Below are positions 1 through 9,201 of a DNA stretch of 64,000 nt, one piece after another. The notes below the pieces were generated by a model. The model was given only the letters and a program-made list of their open reading frames with translations, was not told the origin of the DNA and made no database searches. The DNA comes from Actinospica durhamensis (GTDB lineage Bacteria > Actinomycetota > Actinomycetes > Streptomycetales > Catenulisporaceae), in NCBI RefSeq assembly GCF_018139695.1, contig NZ_JAGSOG010000006.1, forward strand, positions 20,915 through 84,914, read 5' to 3'. The translations under genes were made by a program, and so were the position numbers. Position 1 is the stretch's first letter, and every line of letters begins with the position of its first letter.

Positions 1-1
1 C

Positions 2-466
2 AACGGCAAGGCCGGGTTCTACATGGACGGCAGCTACGTCACCGCGGAGGTCTCCAAGGAGATCCCGTCGACCTGGAAGATGGCCATGATGCTGCCTCCG
101 GGCGTCAGCCAGGCGGACGTCGGCACGTTCGGGTTCTCCATCCCCAAGCGGGCCAAGAACGCGAGCGCGGCCGAGCAGTTCATCGCGTTCTTCATGCAGA
201 AGAGCCAGCTGTCCGGGATCTCCACCGTCGCCGACAACATCACGCCGCGCGCCGACATCCCGGCCCCGGCGGAGCTGGCCAGCGTGCAGCAGGCCCTGAA
301 CGCCCCGACGCTGCGGGTGGACTTCAGCAACACCGTCCCGTCGGACTACTACAACAAGGTCTACAACCAGAACTTCCTGGACTTCTGGCACGGCAAGACC
401 ACCGCCGCGCAGTTCATCGCCGCGATGAAGTCCGCCCAGGTCACCTACTGGCAGACCCAGGGCTGA
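2..466 (+). CDS. Sugar ABC transporter substrate-binding protein, C-terminal part (5' truncated by window)
   Basis: The reading frame is open from the first full codon at base 2 and stops at TGA 464-466, leaving about 154 C-terminal residues. The pattern (GKAGFYMDGSYV near the edge, a run of helices and a closing YNKVYNQNF...FW segment) is typical of the C-terminal lobe of extracellular solute-binding proteins family 1, which capture oligosaccharides outside the membrane. Two permease genes of the matching sugar-importer type follow 7 bp downstream, which supports the role. The signal peptide and N-terminal lobe lie outside the window, so ligand class cannot be judged. No ATPase gene follows in the operon. 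Confidence 0.85.
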   Translation, partial: NGKAGFYMDGSYVTAEVSKEIPSTWKMAMMLPPGVSQADVGTFGFSIPKRAKNASAAEQFIAFFMQKSQLSGISTVADNITPRADIPAPAELASVQQALNAPTLRVDFSNTVPSDYYNKVYNQNFLDFWHGKTTAAQFIAAMKSAQVTYWQTQG

Positions 467-473
467 GCGGTTC

Positions 474-1439
474 ATGACAGCGCAAGTCACGCAGTCTCCG
501 CGCATCGGCAGGGCACGGGGGGACTCGCTGCGTCGCGCCAGACGCAGCGAGGGCCCGCTCGAGCGCCAGCACCGCCGGACGTTCTGGCCGTTCGCCGCGC
601 CCGCCCTGCTCTTCTACCTCGTCCTGTTCATCGCCCCCATCGCCTTCGCCGCCTACACCAGCTTCTACAAGTGGGACGGCCTGAGCCCGATGAGCAATCG
701 GGGCCTGAACAACTACCGGATCCTGTGGCGCGACCCGGTGTTCCACACCGCGCTGACGAACACCCTGAAGATCCTGATCGTCGGCGGCGTGGTCACCTTC
801 GTGATCGCCCTCGGGCTGACCATGATCCTCAGGGAGATGAACCGCGGGCTGTTCGCGCGGTCCGTGCTGTTCTTCCCCACGCTGGTGAACGCGATGGTGT
901 TCGGCATCGCGGCCGGGTTCCTGTTCTCGCCCTCCGGCCCGGTCGACCAGGTCCTGCACGCGCTCGGGTGGCAGACGCCGCCCCAGTGGCTCTCGACCGA
1001 GAACATCTTCCCGATGGTCATGGGAACGCTGATCTGGACCTCGACCGGCTTCTACACGGCCATCATCATGGCCGGCGTCGACCAGATCCCGCAGTACCTG
1101 TACGAGGCCGCGGAACTGGACGGCTGCAACGCCTGGCAGCGCTTCCGGCACGTGACGCTGCCGATGGCGTGGGAGGTCATCTCGGTCTGCGCGGTGCTGT
1201 GGACCGTCAGCTCGGTGAACATCTTCCAGCTGATCCTGGTCTTCGGCGGCAGCAACTCCAACCTGCCGCCGGCCGACTCCTGGAACACCGCGCTGTACGT
1301 GTACGGCGAGGCCTTCCCGCAGTCCTCGGCCCCGGAACTGGGCCTGGCCACGGCCGCCGCCATGGTGGCCCTGCTGCTGGTCGCCGTCATCACGATCCTG
1401 CTGCGCCGGTTGATGCGCCGCGAGCGCATCGAGTACTGA
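474..1439 (+). CDS. Carbohydrate ABC transporter permease (MalF/UgpA type)
   Basis: The 321-residue inner-membrane protein has about six hydrophobic segments after a basic cytosolic N-terminus of some 40 residues. It carries the EAA loop (YEAAELDGCNAWQRF) that docks the ATPase. The first membrane helix followed by FYKWDGLSP and a long periplasmic loop is typical of the MalF/UgpA-side subunit of sugar importers (MalF-type, BPD_transp_1). It starts 7 bp after the binding-protein stop and ends 10 bp before the second permease, so it is in one operon with both. The ATG at 474 has only a weak ribosome-binding site, as expected for a translationally coupled gene. Confidence 0.9.
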   Translation: MTAQVTQSPRIGRARGDSLRRARRSEGPLERQHRRTFWPFAAPALLFYLVLFIAPIAFAAYTSFYKWDGLSPMSNRGLNNYRILWRDPVFHTALTNTLKILIVGGVVTFVIALGLTMILREMNRGLFARSVLFFPTLVNAMVFGIAAGFLFSPSGPVDQVLHALGWQTPPQWLSTENIFPMVMGTLIWTSTGFYTAIIMAGVDQIPQYLYEAAELDGCNAWQRFRHVTLPMAWEVISVCAVLWTVSSVNIFQLILVFGGSNSNLPPADSWNTALYVYGEAFPQSSAPELGLATAAAMVALLLVAVITILLRRLMRRERIEY

Positions 1440-1449
1440 GGAGCCCTTC

Positions 1450-2322
1450 GTGAGCATCGCAATCCCCGCGCGCGGCAGGCGCGGCCGGCGCAGGCGCACC
1501 GGGCCGGCGGTCCGGATCGGCGGCTGGCTGGTCTGGCTGTTCGTCATCCTGGACATCGGCCTGCTGCTGTGGACCTTCACCTCGTCGCTGCGCGGCAACA
1601 GCGACATCATGAACCACCCGTTCGGCCTGCCCGGCAGTCCGAAGTTCGGCAACTACGCCAAGGCCCTGAGCGACGGCGGCTTCGGCCGCGCCGCGCTCAA
1701 CAGCGTCTTCACCTCCGTCGCCTCCTCGGCCGTGGTCATCGCGGTGGCCTCGCCGTGCGCGTACGTGCTGGCGCGCCGCCGGACGCGCACCAGCAGCTTC
1801 CTGTCGATGATGTTCGTCCTCGGCCTGGGCGTCCCGCTCCAGGTGCTGGTGATCCCGCTGTTCATCGGCCTGTCGAAGGTCAACCTCACCGACAGCCTCT
1901 ACGGGCTGATCCTGGTGTACGTCGGCCTGGCCATGCCCTTCACCGTCTACCTGCTCACCGGCTTCTTCGCCGGGGTCCCGGCCGTTCTGGAGGAGGCCGC
2001 GGTCCTCGACGGCGCCGGACCGGTCCGCACCTTCCTGAGCGTGATCGTCCCGGTCGCCCGCGGCGGTATCACCACCGCGTTCCTGCTCCAGATCATCAGC
2101 GCCTGGAACGAGACGCTCTTCGCCCTCGTGCTGCTGCACAGCCAGGACAAGATCACCCTCCCGGTGGCCCTGGTCAACTTCCTGTCCACCGAGCAGTACG
2201 ACGGCCAAGACTGGGGTGTCCTGTTCGCCGGCGTCTGCATCATCCTCGCCCCGATGCTCGCGCTGTTCTCCTGGCTCGGCTCCCGCATCATCCAGGGCAT
2301 GACCGTGGGAATCGGAAAATGA
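1450..2322 (+). CDS. Carbohydrate ABC transporter permease (MalG/UgpE type)
   Basis: This 290-residue membrane protein is the second translocation subunit of the sugar importer. It has six predicted membrane segments, the EAA loop (EEAAVLDGAGPVRTF) and the C-terminal IIQGMTVGIGK ending characteristic of MalG/UgpE-side permeases. The GTG at 1450 is preceded by GAGGAG at 1438-1443 with six bases between, so the start is well supported. Its TGA overlaps the ATG of the following DUF5107 gene (ATGA at 2319-2322), implying translational coupling. No nucleotide-binding subunit is encoded here, so a shared MsiK-like ATPase encoded elsewhere is inferred. Confidence 0.9.
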   Translation: MSIAIPARGRRGRRRRTGPAVRIGGWLVWLFVILDIGLLLWTFTSSLRGNSDIMNHPFGLPGSPKFGNYAKALSDGGFGRAALNSVFTSVASSAVVIAVASPCAYVLARRRTRTSSFLSMMFVLGLGVPLQVLVIPLFIGLSKVNLTDSLYGLILVYVGLAMPFTVYLLTGFFAGVPAVLEEAAVLDGAGPVRTFLSVIVPVARGGITTAFLLQIISAWNETLFALVLLHSQDKITLPVALVNFLSTEQYDGQDWGVLFAGVCIILAPMLALFSWLGSRIIQGMTVGIGK

Positions 2323-4208
2323 ACGACTGCACACTCCGCGCCGACGTCCTACGGATCACCGGCGCGGCGGATCCGGCTGCCGGAATACTGCCGATCCTGC
2401 AAGGGCTCCCGGCCCATACGGCCGAGGATGCCGGGGTCGACGCCGAGATGTCACACAACCTCGTCTACGGCCGGCCGCACTCGCTCACGCCCTACACCTG
2501 GCAGCGCGACTACGACCGCGTGCGTACCGAGCGCGAGTTGCCGACCGTGGTGCTCGAGAACGAGATCCTGACCGCCACGTTCCTGCCCGGCCACGGCGGA
2601 CGCCTGTGGTCGCTGGTCCACCGGCCCACCGGCCGGGAACTATTGCACCGCAACGAGATCCTGCAGCCGGCGAACCTGGCCCTGAGGGACGCGTGGCTGG
2701 CCGGAGGCGTGGAGTGGAACTTCGGGACGACCGGCCACTGGCCGCTGACCTGCGAACCCCTGCACGCCGTCCGGGCGAGCGCGCCGGACGGCACGCCGGT
2801 GCTGCGGATGTACGAGTTCGAACGCCTGCGGCGCATGGTCGTGCAGATCGACGCGTGGCTCCCGGCCGGCTCGCCCGTGCTGTACGTCCACGCGAGCCTG
2901 CGCAATCCGTCGCCGGAGGAGACGCCGGTCTACTGGTGGACCAACATCGCCGTGCCGCAGGCCCCGGACGTGCGCGTGGTCGGCCCGGCCGAGCACGCGT
3001 TCGAGTTCGACTACGTCAGCGACCTGGAGTACGTGCGGTTCCCGCACCTCGACGGCCTCGACCGCAGCTATCCCGGCCGGGTCTCGCGCGCGGCGGACTA
3101 CTTCCTGGACATCCCGGACGGCGAGCGCCGCTGGATCGCGTCGCTGGACGCGGCCGGATCAGGGCTCGTTCAGGCCTCGACCGACCGGCTGCGCGGCCGC
3201 AAGCTCTTCTGCTGGGGGACCGCGACCGGCGGCCGGCACTGGCAGGAGTGGCTCTCCGGACCGGATTCGGCCTATCTGGAGATCCAGGCCGGGCTGGCCC
3301 GCACGCAGTTGGAGCACGTGCCGATGCCGGGCGGTGCGACGTGGTCGTGGGTCGAGGCGTACGGGATGGCGCAGGCCGATTCCGAGGCGGTGCACGGGAG
3401 CTGGGATCAGGCGCGAGCCGCCGTCGCGAGCGCCTTGGACGAGCTGGTCACTTCGCGGGAACTGGACGCGGCGCTGGCATCGGTCTCGGAGTTCGTCGGC
3501 TCCGACGAGCTGTTGTCGCAGGGTTCCGGATGGGGCGCCCTGGAGATCGAGGCCGGGTCGCTGCCGGCGGTGCCCGGGCTGCCGTTCGGGTCCTGCGACG
3601 CAGACCAGCGCCCCTGGCTGGACCTGCTCGCCTCCGGCCGCCTGCCGATCTGCGACCCGCCCGCCGCACCCGTCGTCGGGCCGCGGTGGCGGGAACTGCT
3701 GGAGGAGTGCGCCGAGGACTGGCACGCGCTCTACCACCTCGGCCTGATGCGGCTGGCCGACGGGGACGAGGGCGCCGCCCGCGACGCGTTCAAGCGCTCG
3801 GCCGGCGAGCAGCGCACGCCGTGGGCTCTGCGCGCACTGGCCTTCCTGGCCTGCTCGGCCGGCGAGGCGGCCGACCTGGCGGCCGAGGCGCACCGTCTGC
3901 TCCCGGACCTCAGGGAGTTGACCATCGAGGCCCTGGACGCCCTGCTGCGCGCCGAGCGTCCCGACGAGGCGCTGGCGCTGATCGAGGCGCTGGCGCAGGC
4001 CGACCGGGAGCACGGCCGGATCCGGCTGGCCGAGGCGTGGGCCGCGCACGGCTCGGGGGATGACGATCGGGTCAGAGTTCTGCTGGCCGAAGGCATCCGC
4101 GTGGACAACATGCGCGAGGGCGAGCTCTCCCTCGACGCGCTGTGGACCGCGGTACACCCCGGGCGACCGGTGCCGGCGGCATACGACTTCCGCATGACGG
4201 AAGGCTGA
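2319..4208 (+). CDS. DUF5107 domain protein with C-terminal TPR-like repeats
   Basis: The 629-residue protein has no signal peptide and should be cytosolic. Residues about 60-370 match the DUF5107 pattern: VLENEILTATFLPGHGGRLWSL, then GGVEWNFGTTGHW and YWWTNIAVPQ, resembling the beta-sandwich of the galactose-mutarotase/glycosidase superfamily. The C-terminal third is alanine-rich helical repeat (LYHLGLMRLADGDEGAARDA), which looks like tetratricopeptide repeats. The start is fixed by the 4-bp ATGA overlap with the upstream permease gene. Placement as the last gene of a sugar-import operon, followed by secreted and GH95-like glycan genes, suggests it processes the imported oligosaccharide. No activity can be assigned from the sequence alone. 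Confidence 0.8.
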   Translation: MNDCTLRADVLRITGAADPAAGILPILQGLPAHTAEDAGVDAEMSHNLVYGRPHSLTPYTWQRDYDRVRTERELPTVVLENEILTATFLPGHGGRLWSLVHRPTGRELLHRNEILQPANLALRDAWLAGGVEWNFGTTGHWPLTCEPLHAVRASAPDGTPVLRMYEFERLRRMVVQIDAWLPAGSPVLYVHASLRNPSPEETPVYWWTNIAVPQAPDVRVVGPAEHAFEFDYVSDLEYVRFPHLDGLDRSYPGRVSRAADYFLDIPDGERRWIASLDAAGSGLVQASTDRLRGRKLFCWGTATGGRHWQEWLSGPDSAYLEIQAGLARTQLEHVPMPGGATWSWVEAYGMAQADSEAVHGSWDQARAAVASALDELVTSRELDAALASVSEFVGSDELLSQGSGWGALEIEAGSLPAVPGLPFGSCDADQRPWLDLLASGRLPICDPPAAPVVGPRWRELLEECAEDWHALYHLGLMRLADGDEGAARDAFKRSAGEQRTPWALRALAFLACSAGEAADLAAEAHRLLPDLRELTIEALDALLRAERPDEALALIEALAQADREHGRIRLAEAWAAHGSGDDDRVRVLLAEGIRVDNMREGELSLDALWTAVHPGRPVPAAYDFRMTEG

Positions 4209-4213
4209 GACGA

Positions 4214-4250
4214 GGCCCGCCTCCCGCGCACCGCGCCCGGGGGGCGGGTC
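4214..4250 (+). terminator. Rho-independent-like terminator after the DUF5107 operon
   Basis: Arms 4216-4226 and 4238-4248 pair over 11 bp with one G-U, extended outward by a G-U and a G-C pair. A short T/C-rich run (tctttcc) follows. It begins 5 bp after the operon's last stop codon. Confidence 0.6.
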
Positions 4251-4307
4251 TTTCCACGGGGAGTCCTGAACCGCACATCCACGCAGTTCTGACAAGAAGG
4301 AGTACCT

Positions 4308-6764
4308 GTGTCACGTCCACCCACATCCCTGGCCGCGGTCGCCGCCGCGGTCACCCTCGCGCTGGCCGCCAGCGCACTGGCGGCATCCCCCGCCTCGGCG
4401 GCCGGCCCCACCTACACGGTCACCGTCGGCTCCACCGGGTCCTTCGCCAACCCCGACGACACCCCGGCCGGTCCCTTCATCGACAAGGACGGGACCTTCT
4501 ACTACCAGGAGTCCTACTCCAACTACGGGGTCACCGATCCGCACCAGTGGTCGTTCTACACCGGGACGAACTTCGACACCGCCACCGCGGACACCACCCT
4601 CGACAACGCGGTGAACCCGGCCAACTCCTCCGACAGCAACGCCAACACCACCGTGCGCTGTGAGAACGGGCCGACCGGCGTCAACGCCACCGCCGACTCG
4701 GCCGGCGGCTACCCGCTGTCGGACTACTGCGACCTGGTCGGCACCTGGGTCGACCCGGACACCGGGAACTGGTACGGGCTGGTGCACAACGAGTTCACCG
4801 GCAGCCCCTTCGGCGACGGTCTGCACTACGACTCCATCGACTACGCCGAGTCCACCGACCAGGGCCAGGTCTGGACCATCCTCGGCCACGCCGTCACCTC
4901 GCCGTACAGCACCACCCGCGGCGACACCACGGCGTTCCCGAACTCGGTCTACGACTACGGCGACGGCGACCCGCGGCTGTACGTGGACACCGCGTCAGGC
5001 TACTTCTACCTCTACTACGGATCGCGCATCGTGCCCAAGGGCGGCGTGGCCGGCAGCACGGGCGGACTCGCGCACGTCGCCCGCGCGCCGATCTCCGGCA
5101 AGATGGCCACCGGGACCTGGCAGAAGTGGTACAACGGCACCTGGACGCAGCCCGGTATCGGCGGCCTCGAGAGCAACATGGAGCCGACGTCCGTGGACGC
5201 CGACGGCTACACCCCCGTCGCCGGCGACTACAACCCGGCGAACACCGGCGACGTCGACCAGCAGATCGCGGTCGGCGTACTGCCGTCCAAGTCGCCGCTG
5301 TTCCTCATGAACATCACCTATGACGCGTACCTCGGCCTCTACATCGGCGAGCCGGAGCAGGTCAGCACGACCGGTCCGCAGCAGTACTACGCGACCGGCG
5401 ACCTCTCGACGCAGCAGTGGACCCTGATCGGGGACTCCGGCAGCTACACCGACCAGTCCTGGTACCGCTGGTTCGTCGACGGTGCCAACGCGACCAGCTC
5501 GACGATCGTCGGCAAGACGTTCCGGTCGTACTGCTCGGTGTCCTGCTACAACGGCTCCGGCGGCCTGTACGAGAACACGACCATCGCCTCGTCGGCCCCG
5601 GCCGCACCGATCGACACGACCAAGGTGTACACGATCGGCAGCGGGAGCGGGCGCTTCCTCACCCAGGTCTCCGGCAGCTCCGCGACCACCTCGCTCAGCT
5701 CGGCCGGCAGCTCCACCCTGGCGCAGTGGCAGTTCACCAGCGAGGGCGACGGCTCCTACACCGTCGCCGACGTGTCCACCGGCGCGCTGCTCGGCGTCGG
5801 CTCGACCTCCACGGCCACCCGCGCCTGGGGAACCGCGCCGACCGTCACCGCGCAGGGGTCCGGCGGGCCGACCGTCGGCCAGGAGTGGTTCGTCATCCCG
5901 AGCACGCCCGGCAACGGCACCGACCGCCTCGTCAACCGCTACAGCGGCCTGGTCATCGGCCTGTCGGCGACCTCCGGCCGGCTCGCCGAGACGACCCCGC
6001 CGCGCAACTGGACGGACACCAGCGGCAGTTCGGTCGGCGGCGGACGGACCGCCGCCGAGCAGACGCTGACGTTCACCGCGGTCGGCGCCGCCACCGAGAC
6101 GGTCTCCGTCAACGGCCCCGGCGCGCAGGTCGGGACCGTCGGTACGGCCGTCTCGCTCCAGATCGCCGGCACCGACTCGTTCGGCAAGACCCTGACCTAC
6201 TCGGCGACCGGTCTTCCGGCCGGCCTGTCGATCAACGCGTCCGGCCTGATCTCGGGGACCCCGACCGGCGCCGGCACCGGGCAGGTCACCGTCACGGCGG
6301 CCTCGGGTACGGCGAGCGGCTCGAGCACCTTCGGCTGGACCGTCAACGCCGACTTCAACGGCACGACTCACTCCTTGACCGCCAGCGGCATGGCGCTCGA
6401 CGACCCGGGTAGCAGCACGACGGCCGGAGTCCAGCTCATCACCTGGACGCCGACGGGCAACCCGAACCAGAAGTGGACCTTCGAGCAGCAGTCCGACGGC
6501 TCGTACGAGATCGTCAGTGTCCAGTCCGGTCTCTGCGTCGACGTCTACAACGGCGACTCGAACGCGGGCGAGGAGATCGACCAGTGGACCTGCAACGCGG
6601 GCACCAACCAGCTGTGGAAGCTGTCGCTGCTGGCGAACGGCGCGTACTCGATCACGAGCGAGCGCAGCGGACTTGTGCTCACCACCGCCTCGACCTCAGC
6701 CGGAGCGCTGGTGACGCAGCAGACGAACACCGGCTCCGCGTTGCAGCAGTGGACGATCAACTGA
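4308..6764 (+). CDS. Secreted beta-propeller-like protein with putative Ig and ricin-type lectin domains
   Basis: The GTG at 4308 follows AAGGAG (4297-4302). The 818-residue product has a Sec signal peptide (hydrophobic stretch at about 9-26, cleavage near ASA-A at 30-32). Residues 35-430 hold repeated Asp/Trp/Tyr-rich blades (DGTFYYQESYSNYG, DPRLYVDTASGYFYLYYGSR) resembling five-bladed propeller glycosidases, but I cannot place it in a GH family. Residues about 438-580 resemble a degenerate ricin-B-like fold, 594-680 a putative Ig (He_PIG) domain (LPAGLSINASGLISGTPTG), and 685-818 a ricin-type beta-trefoil with the QxW motifs NQKW, NQLW and LQQW. It probably binds or cleaves polysaccharide outside the cell. 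Its own promoter is likely, because a terminator precedes it. Confidence 0.75.
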   Translation: MSRPPTSLAAVAAAVTLALAASALAASPASAAGPTYTVTVGSTGSFANPDDTPAGPFIDKDGTFYYQESYSNYGVTDPHQWSFYTGTNFDTATADTTLDNAVNPANSSDSNANTTVRCENGPTGVNATADSAGGYPLSDYCDLVGTWVDPDTGNWYGLVHNEFTGSPFGDGLHYDSIDYAESTDQGQVWTILGHAVTSPYSTTRGDTTAFPNSVYDYGDGDPRLYVDTASGYFYLYYGSRIVPKGGVAGSTGGLAHVARAPISGKMATGTWQKWYNGTWTQPGIGGLESNMEPTSVDADGYTPVAGDYNPANTGDVDQQIAVGVLPSKSPLFLMNITYDAYLGLYIGEPEQVSTTGPQQYYATGDLSTQQWTLIGDSGSYTDQSWYRWFVDGANATSSTIVGKTFRSYCSVSCYNGSGGLYENTTIASSAPAAPIDTTKVYTIGSGSGRFLTQVSGSSATTSLSSAGSSTLAQWQFTSEGDGSYTVADVSTGALLGVGSTSTATRAWGTAPTVTAQGSGGPTVGQEWFVIPSTPGNGTDRLVNRYSGLVIGLSATSGRLAETTPPRNWTDTSGSSVGGGRTAAEQTLTFTAVGAATETVSVNGPGAQVGTVGTAVSLQIAGTDSFGKTLTYSATGLPAGLSINASGLISGTPTGAGTGQVTVTAASGTASGSSTFGWTVNADFNGTTHSLTASGMALDDPGSSTTAGVQLITWTPTGNPNQKWTFEQQSDGSYEIVSVQSGLCVDVYNGDSNAGEEIDQWTCNAGTNQLWKLSLLANGAYSITSERSGLVLTTASTSAGALVTQQTNTGSALQQWTIN

Positions 6765-6794
6765 GCCGATCCGCGTGAAGGCGCGGATCTGACG

Positions 6795-6840
6795 GGACGC
6801 GTCCCGGCCGGCCTGTGAGGGAGCCGGTCGGGACGTGTCC
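6795..6840 (+). terminator. Long intergenic hairpin, probable terminator
   Basis: Arms 6795-6812 and 6823-6840 form an 18-bp stem with two G-U pairs and a 10-base loop, 30 bp after the stop of the secreted lectin protein and 26 bp before the GH95-like start. There is no T-tract. It could also act as an mRNA 3'-end stabiliser or attenuator. Confidence 0.55.
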
Positions 6841-6866
6841 GACCAGAACGGAAAGCGAGCACCATT

Positions 6867-9125
6867 ATGAAGGACAACCTCCGCCTCGCCGCTCCCGTGA
6901 ACCGGTGGGAGGACGCTATTCCGCTCGGCAACGGGATGATGGGCGTCCTGCTGTGGGGCGAAGGCAGTTCCCTGCGGCTGTCGCTGGACCGCGGGGATCT
7001 GTGGGACGAGCGCACCACCGGCCAGGCGCAATGGTGGAAGGAGCGTCCCTGGCACAGTCTCGAGGACGACGCGGATCCGTGGAGCCAGTACTACGACGGC
7101 ATCACCCCGACGAAGCTGCCGGTCGGCCGCCTGGAGCTGGAGATCGATCCTGCGCGGACGATCGAGACGTTCGAGCTGGACTTCGCCACCGCCCAAGGCC
7201 TGGTGGCGTTCGATGACGGCTCTTCGGCACAGGTACTCGTGAGTGCGACCAGTCCCGTTGCGCTGCTGAGGTTTGACGGCGTGTCCGTGCTGGGAACCAG
7301 CTTGCTGCCGGCCGGCACCGTCGAGGATTGCGGAGGGGCCGGCCCCAGAAGCGGCGGTGCGGTGGCCGCGCTCGGCTACCCGCCGGCCGAACGCGGGCAG
7401 ACGGACGATGCGCACTGGTACGTGCAGGATGCGGCGGACGGTTTCAGGTACTGCGCCTACGTTGCCAAGCGACGCCGCGGTGCGCAGACCCTGCTCGCCG
7501 TGGCTGTGACCACCACCAACGACTGCGCGCCGGGCGAGGATCTTCTGACGCTGGCCCGCAACCGGTGCGACCGGGCGCTGGCAGAGGGGTACGCGGAAGT
7601 CCTTTCCTCGCATGCCGCCTGGTGGCAGGAGTTCTGGGCGCAGTCGTCCCTTGAGATACCGTCGCCGCGCATCCGGCGTTCCTACCGGCTCGCCCGCTAC
7701 CTCTACGGCGCAGGCTCGCGCCGGGGCGCGCCGCCGCTGCCGCTGCAGGGCGTCTGGACCGCCGACGACGGAGGCCTGCCGCCGTGGAAGGGCGACTACC
7801 ACAACGATCTCAACACCCAGCTGACCTATATGGCGTATCACGGGGCCGGCAACTTCGAATCCGGTGAGAGCTACCTCGACTTCCTGGTGAAGTTGACCCC
7901 TGTGTTCCAAAGCTTCGCCAAGGACTTCTACGGCACCGGCGGCCTGGCGTCTCCCGGCGTGATGTCGTTGTCCGGCCGACCCCTCGGCGGGTGGGGTCAG
8001 TACTCGATGTCTCCGACGATGAGTGCGTGGAACGCCCACCTGTTCTATCTGCACTGGCGCTATACCGGAGACCAGGAGTTCCTGCGCGATCGCGCCTACC
8101 CGTGGTGTGCCGAGGTGGGCCGATGCCTGGCGCAACTGCTCTCGCCCGATGCGAACGGGATCCTGGTGCTGCCCAGGTCCTCCTCGCCGGAGATCTTCGA
8201 CAACGGCCCGCGGGCTTGGCTCAGGCCCAATACCAACTACGACCTGATGTGCCTGAAGATGCTGTTCCTCGCACTGACGGAGATGGCCGAAGCGCAGGGC
8301 GACGCGAGCGCGGCGCGCGAGTGGGCACGCCTGGCCGAGGGCCTGGGCGACTTCCACGTCGCCGCCGACGGTGAGTTGCTGCTGGACGCCGAGACGCCGC
8401 TGCGCGAGAGCCACCGTCACCTGTCCAACCTGATCGCGATCCACCCGTTCAACCTGATCTCAGTGGATGGCGGCGAGCGCGACAATGAACGTATTCGCGC
8501 CTCGCTCGCGGCCTGGGACGAGCTGGGCACCGGGGAATGGTGCGGCTATACCTGGGCCTGGATGAGCTGCCTGCGCGCACGTATCGGCGACGGAGAAGCA
8601 GCCGCCCGCCACCTCGACGTCTTCACGCGGGCGTTCGTCTCGCGCAACGGCTTCCACCTCAACGGCGACCAGTCGGGCGAGGGTTTCTCGAACTTCACCT
8701 ACCGGCCCTTCACGCTGGAGGGCAATTTCGCGGCCATGCAGGCCGTCCACGAGATGCTGCTGCAGAGTTGGAGCCCGACGCCCGGAAAGCGCGACACCGA
8801 GGTGATCCGCCTGTTCCCGGCCGTCCCGTGGCACTGGCACGACGCGGCCTTCACCGACCTGCGGGCCGAAGGCGGCCACCGGATCTCCGCGCGGCGCGAG
8901 AACAACACCACGACGTGGTTCGGCATCACGGCGGGCAAGGACGGTCCCGTCCGCGTTCGGGACGGCTTCGGCGGGCGCGAGCCCGAGTGGGCGAATCCGG
9001 GCGTGACAAGGGACGGCGCCGACTTCGTGGCCTGGTTGGCCAAGGGCGAGGTGCTGGAAGGACGGTTGCCGCGGCCGGATCAAGTCCCTGATGACCCGGC
9101 CGGCGTGACCGCGCGGGTCGGATAG
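6867..9125 (+). CDS. Glycoside hydrolase family 95-like protein with altered catalytic residues
   Basis: The 752-residue protein lacks a signal peptide and should be cytosolic. The N-terminus (PLGNGMMGVLLWGEG, LSLDRGDLWDERTTG) and the (alpha/alpha)6 region (LPLQGVW, PPWKGDYHNDLNTQ, SSSPE, EMLLQSW) follow the GH95 layout; GH95 enzymes are mainly alpha-1,2-L-fucosidases or alpha-L-galactosidases. The acid-type Glu of the SPE motif is present (E442). The usual NxN pair reads D314-L315-N316, and the usual DGNFG reads EGNFA with Glu at 618. These changes suggest a divergent subfamily, possibly with a different substrate or mechanism. It follows a sugar-import/DUF5107 operon and a secreted lectin protein, so it likely acts on the same glycan. 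Confidence 0.75.
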   Translation: MKDNLRLAAPVNRWEDAIPLGNGMMGVLLWGEGSSLRLSLDRGDLWDERTTGQAQWWKERPWHSLEDDADPWSQYYDGITPTKLPVGRLELEIDPARTIETFELDFATAQGLVAFDDGSSAQVLVSATSPVALLRFDGVSVLGTSLLPAGTVEDCGGAGPRSGGAVAALGYPPAERGQTDDAHWYVQDAADGFRYCAYVAKRRRGAQTLLAVAVTTTNDCAPGEDLLTLARNRCDRALAEGYAEVLSSHAAWWQEFWAQSSLEIPSPRIRRSYRLARYLYGAGSRRGAPPLPLQGVWTADDGGLPPWKGDYHNDLNTQLTYMAYHGAGNFESGESYLDFLVKLTPVFQSFAKDFYGTGGLASPGVMSLSGRPLGGWGQYSMSPTMSAWNAHLFYLHWRYTGDQEFLRDRAYPWCAEVGRCLAQLLSPDANGILVLPRSSSPEIFDNGPRAWLRPNTNYDLMCLKMLFLALTEMAEAQGDASAAREWARLAEGLGDFHVAADGELLLDAETPLRESHRHLSNLIAIHPFNLISVDGGERDNERIRASLAAWDELGTGEWCGYTWAWMSCLRARIGDGEAAARHLDVFTRAFVSRNGFHLNGDQSGEGFSNFTYRPFTLEGNFAAMQAVHEMLLQSWSPTPGKRDTEVIRLFPAVPWHWHDAAFTDLRAEGGHRISARRENNTTTWFGITAGKDGPVRVRDGFGGREPEWANPGVTRDGADFVAWLAKGEVLEGRLPRPDQVPDDPAGVTARVG

Positions 9126-9201
9126 CAGCCGGTTACGCTGCCGGGCGCGGCCGACCCGGGTGCCGCGCGCATGCACGCGAACCGCACGGGGGTCCACCGC
9201 G

